Shown here: positions 7,299-8,917 of the stretch, piece by piece | Numbering within the stretch: the stretch's first letter is position 1 | Layout: every line of letters begins with the position of its first letter | Origin: Candidatus Cloacimonadota bacterium | GTDB taxonomy: Bacteria > Cloacimonadota > Cloacimonadia > JGIOTU-2 | Direction of reading: 5' to 3' | Length of the DNA: 8,917 bases | NCBI GenBank assembly: GCA_014382685.1 | Contig: JACNJG010000027.1 | Location: forward strand, 1-8,917 | The notes under the pieces: model-generated | Seen by the model: only the letters and a program-made list of their open reading frames with translations | The model's database searches: none | Told to the model about the DNA's origin: nothing | Made by a program: the position numbers and the translations under genes

Positions 7299-7721
7299 AT
7301 GAATTATAAGATCATTGACCACACTGCTGATCTCGCAGTTGAATTCTATGGCAAAACCATTGCCGAACTTTTTGAAAACAGTGCAGTTTCTCTCTCAGAG
7401 ATCATATATGATAAAAAAATGAGTGTGAGTGAAGATCGCAATTTGGAGTTTAATTTCACAACTGACAATGTGGAAGTGAATTACATTAATTTTTTGCGCG
7501 AGATTTTGTATAATATCAATCAAAATTATTTTTATTTTTATAAGTGCAAGAGCTCCTTTATGTCAGATACTTCTCTCTCAATTAATTGCTGGTATTCTAA
7601 GTTCAAAAAAGATGATATCAAAAATGAAATCAAAGCAGTAACCTATCACGATTGCGATATTAAAAGCAAAGTCATTGATGGTCACGAGATGTATTACGCA
7701 AAGGTTACATTTGATATATGA
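7299..7721 (+). CDS. Archease, activator of RtcB
   Basis: Archease helps RtcB to become guanylylated and to turn over many times, and it can broaden its nucleotide use. This 140-residue protein matches the family from end to end. It begins YKIIDHTADLAVEFYGKT (3-20), has the central NYINFLREILY (61-71), the strongly conserved EIKAVTYHDCDI (110-121), and ends YYAKVTFDI (132-140). The acidic residues at Asp7, Asp11 and Asp139 lie where the family has its Ca2+/metal site. The ATG follows the rtcB stop directly, with zero bases between, and the AAAAGG at the end of rtcB can serve as ribosome binding site, so the two are coupled. It is the last gene of the plus-strand run; the next 367 bases hold no gene. 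The middle of the protein (72-100) is rich in Tyr, Asn and Ser and looks less conserved. Confidence 0.93.
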   Translation: MNYKIIDHTADLAVEFYGKTIAELFENSAVSLSEIIYDKKMSVSEDRNLEFNFTTDNVEVNYINFLREILYNINQNYFYFYKCKSSFMSDTSLSINCWYSKFKKDDIKNEIKAVTYHDCDIKSKVIDGHEMYYAKVTFDI

Positions 7722-7779
7722 TGTTATTAATATTTGGTCGCTTAAGTTTAAATTCCTTGTATCTAATATTAAAGAAGGA

Positions 7780-7791
7780 TTTCAATTGAAA
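7780..7791. repeat. Perfect 12-bp palindrome
   Basis: TTTCAATTGAAA reads the same on both strands. It sits at the left border of the GC-rich block, six bases before it. It could be a protein-binding site or the end of the repeat element. With one copy and no downstream regulator in view, its role is not known. Confidence 0.4.
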
Positions 7792-7796
7792 CACAC

Positions 7797-7941
7797 CTCC
7801 CGACTGAAGTCGTACTCCTCTCAAGAGGAGATTTTCTCTGCCTGCCAAGGCGTCCTGTCAAGTCGTAATGAAATGGAGACTGAAGTGGAACGGAGACTGG
7901 TGATCTCTGCCTGCTACGGCGTAGCGCAGCGAAGACGAGTG
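7797..7941. repeat. GC-rich composite repeat element, probably a dispersed intergenic repeat
   Basis: This block is clearly richer in G and C than everything around it and is built from short repeats. Hairpins: CGACT/AGTCG (7801-7805 with 7808-7812), CTCCTCT/AGAGGAG (7815-7821 with 7824-7830) and GCTAC/GTAGC (7913-7917 with 7921-7925). Direct repeats: TCTCTGCCTGC followed by NNN and GGCG occurs at 7835-7852 and 7904-7921; GGAGACTG occurs at 7875-7882 and 7892-7899; GACTGAAGT occurs at 7802-7810 and 7878-7886. It codes for nothing convincing. I infer a non-autonomous or dispersed intergenic element, but a copy elsewhere in the genome cannot be seen from this window. A structured RNA is the main alternative. 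Confidence 0.55.
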
Positions 7942-8024
7942 GTTTTATTCTTTTTTGATTTAGGATTATCCGGATTGTATTTACCAAGATATCCTATTTA
8001 TAAAAATGAGGTTGAAAATGTTTT

Positions 8025-8052
8025 TTGATACTACCTTTTTGTTCATTATAAT
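8025..8052 (+). promoter_or_regulatory. Sigma70-type promoter for the exported nucleotidase-like gene
   Basis: TTGATA (8025-8030, five of six matches to the -35 consensus) is followed after 16 bases by a perfect TATAAT (8047-8052). Transcription should start near 8059, giving a leader of about 30 bases before the ATG at 8089. It is the best-matching promoter in the window. It suggests that the downstream gene is transcribed on its own, separately from the rtcB operon. Confidence 0.6.
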
Positions 8053-8067
8053 TATCGTACTGCGCGA

Positions 8068-8077
8068 TTCACGGGAC
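8068..8077 (+). repeat. TTCACGGGAC repeat, left copy
   Basis: The ten bases TTCACGGGAC occur here and again at 8907-8916, so the two copies bracket the gene at 8089-8814 in the same orientation. This copy lies in the predicted 5' leader of that gene. The copies may be remnants of one dispersed repeat family or the result of an insertion. Confidence 0.45.
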
Positions 8078-8088
8078 TAACTGTAATT

Positions 8089-8814
8089 ATGAAGTGGTTC
8101 TTTTCTTTCAGTTTGATAATTCTACTCTTTGTTTTTTCTTCATTAATCTGTGCAGAACAACTTACGATTCTATGCAATAATTTCTCTCCGGAAGATTCTA
8201 TTACCTTTCAAAGCTCACAACTAACCGACTCATTAATGCAGAAACACAGCAACTTCTTTGTAATATCCCCCTTTCCATTTTCAGAGCAAAACGAGCAGCA
8301 AATATGTTTTTTCAATCCTTCAATATTTTCTGAGAGATCCCTGTATTCAACTCAAAAAGTGCTCTCTTCAAATATTCAAAGTACAGATTCTCTTTTTTAT
8401 GATCTCATACCTTACAAACCTGTGATGCTGGATACAAATTCTGTAGTATTCATTAGCATTACTACACCGGATTTTCCTCATCTTTATAAGAAATTTTCTC
8501 AAAATATCATTGTTCAGATTGATATATTTGAGAGGGTTAATGAGCTCTGTGCAGTGTTTAAAAAATTCGGTATCGATTACATAATTGCAATAAATTATCT
8601 CGGAGATTATCTCAGCAAAGAAATGCTGCGAAAGGTTCAGGAACTTGATCTGGTGATCGACTACTTTTCCCTGGATAATAACCATCATTATATGAGGGAG
8701 ATCACTCATCCGCGACTGATAAACTGGAGCAGAAAGAAGGAGCATTTCCTGCTCATTGAAATTGAATTGCAGAATAATACACTGAAGGTCCAGAATATCG
8801 ATCTTATCGAGTAG
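8089..8814 (+). CDS. Exported protein resembling the 5'-nucleotidase metallophosphoesterase domain, metal ligands lost
   Basis: The 241-residue protein starts with a clear signal peptide (MKWFFSFSLIILLFVFSSLICA, split as 1-12 and 13-22), probably cut after Ala22. There is no lipobox. The mature part follows the order of motifs in secreted 5'-nucleotidases: LTILCNNFS (25-33) where the family has the TILHTNDxHG strand; FISITTPDF (121-129) where it has GLTTPE; IDYIIAINYLGD (162-173) where it has DxVIxLSHLG; and LDLVIDYFSLDNN (186-198) where it has DxIIGGHxH. The metal-binding His and Asp residues are replaced at each place, so phosphoesterase activity is unlikely if this reading is right. The C-terminal nucleotide-binding domain is absent. 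No Shine-Dalgarno sequence is seen; GGGA lies at 8073-8076. The relationship was judged by eye. Without it, this is a hypothetical exported protein. Confidence 0.8.
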   Translation: MKWFFSFSLIILLFVFSSLICAEQLTILCNNFSPEDSITFQSSQLTDSLMQKHSNFFVISPFPFSEQNEQQICFFNPSIFSERSLYSTQKVLSSNIQSTDSLFYDLIPYKPVMLDTNSVVFISITTPDFPHLYKKFSQNIIVQIDIFERVNELCAVFKKFGIDYIIAINYLGDYLSKEMLRKVQELDLVIDYFSLDNNHHYMREITHPRLINWSRKKEHFLLIEIELQNNTLKVQNIDLIE

Positions 8815-8818
8815 CACT

Positions 8819-8836
8819 TTTCTATAGAAATTTTTT
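8819..8836 (+). terminator. Weak hairpin plus T-run after the exported-protein gene
   Basis: The palindrome TTTCTATAGAAA (8819-8830) is followed directly by six T (8831-8836). As RNA it makes only a four-pair stem with a TATA loop, so it is a poor terminator. It is listed because position and order fit and nothing better is present. Confidence 0.2.
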
Positions 8837-8917
8837 CACCACAGAGAAAACAGAGAACACAGAGAAATAAAAGAAAGATTTAACGGGATAAATAGAAAAC
8901 AGAGATTTCACGGGACA
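8837..8917. repeat. Short-period ACAGAG tract and ACGGGA repeats, continuing past the window edge
   Basis: ACAGAG occurs at 8841-8846, 8850-8855 and 8859-8864, an exact nine-base spacing, and again at 8899-8904. ACGGGA occurs at 8883-8888 and 8910-8915. From general knowledge, CACCACAGAG-type tracts and ACGGGAT-type repeats of this style recur as intergenic dispersed repeats in many environmental bacterial genomes. No coding frame crosses it convincingly. The stretch 8815-8917 contains no gene. Confidence 0.6.
8907..8916 (+). repeat. TTCACGGGAC repeat, right copy
   Basis: This is the second copy of the ten-base word found at 8068-8077. It is one base from the window end, so the extent of the repeated unit to the right cannot be judged. 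To the left, the shared sequence ends quickly (GATTC at the first copy, GATTTC here). Confidence 0.45.

Larger units (their letters stand above)
7722..8088. other. Gene-free stretch with palindrome, GC-rich repeat and promoter
   Basis: This 367-base gap lies between archease and the exported nucleotidase-like gene. Reading frames crossing it on either strand have low-complexity Arg/Ser-rich translations and look like products of the repeat, not proteins. From left to right it contains an AT-rich start with no convincing terminator, a 12-bp palindrome, a GC-rich block of small hairpins and direct repeats, a T-rich run at about 7942-7956, and a promoter at 8025-8052. No tRNA or known small RNA is recognised. 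Confidence 0.7.

Noticed and set aside
7785..7792. ATTGAAAC, the common 3' end of many CRISPR repeats
   Set aside because: It occurs once, with no regularly spaced partner copies and no cas gene; it is part of a simple palindrome.
7913..7956. GCTAC/GTAGC hairpin followed by a T-rich run as a Rho-independent terminator for the rtcB operon
   Set aside because: The stem has five pairs and the T-rich run begins 17 bases after it, so the geometry is wrong.
7769..7987. Minus-strand open frame of 72 codons across the GC-rich block, and a plus-strand frame at 7675-8028
   Set aside because: Both overlap archease or repeat DNA, lack ribosome binding sites, and translate to Arg/Ser-rich low-complexity sequence with no recognisable domain.

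Overview
The window looks like a piece of a bacterial chromosome from a low-GC, Gram-negative-type lineage, probably an anaerobe. The coding DNA is AT-rich. Genes are tightly packed, with stop/start overlaps of the ATGA, TAATG and GTGA kind. Transketolase is split into two separate polypeptides. YajC sits directly in front of peptide deformylase (Def) and methionyl-tRNA formyltransferase (Fmt). This gene content would fit an uncultured FCB-type phylum such as Cloacimonadota. That placement is a guess from gene content and style, not something the sequence proves.

Layout. Positions 1-1733 on the minus strand hold a two-gene transketolase operon. The N-terminal (thiamine diphosphate) subunit is complete. 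The C-terminal subunit runs off the left edge of the window. Positions 1734-1922 are a divergent promoter region. Positions 1923-3188 (+) encode a protein of unknown function with an N-terminal PDZ-like domain, a region resembling the BtrH-N/C39-like fold, and a charged helical tail. From 3272 to 7721 (+) runs a compact probable operon: yajC, def, fmt, a DUF116 membrane protein, rtcB and archease. Positions 7722-8088 contain no gene. They hold a 12-bp palindrome, a GC-rich composite repeat and a good sigma70-type promoter. Positions 8089-8814 (+) encode an exported protein that resembles the metallophosphoesterase domain of 5'-nucleotidases but has lost the metal ligands. Positions 8815-8917 hold a short-period ACAGAG tract and ACGGGA-type repeat sequence.

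How the genes work together. Fmt formylates initiator Met-tRNA and Def removes the formyl group from new proteins. YajC is an accessory subunit of the Sec translocase, so the front of the operon concerns starting, trimming and exporting new chains. RtcB and archease form an RNA ligase and its activating partner, used for tRNA or rRNA repair. DUF116 has no established function.

The items most worth a second look are the metal-ligand-less exported nucleotidase-like protein and the dispersed-type repeats beside it, the PDZ plus BtrH-N-like protein, and the RNA-repair pair attached to the def-fmt-DUF116 cluster. No phage genes, transposase, CRISPR array, tRNA or rRNA is visible.
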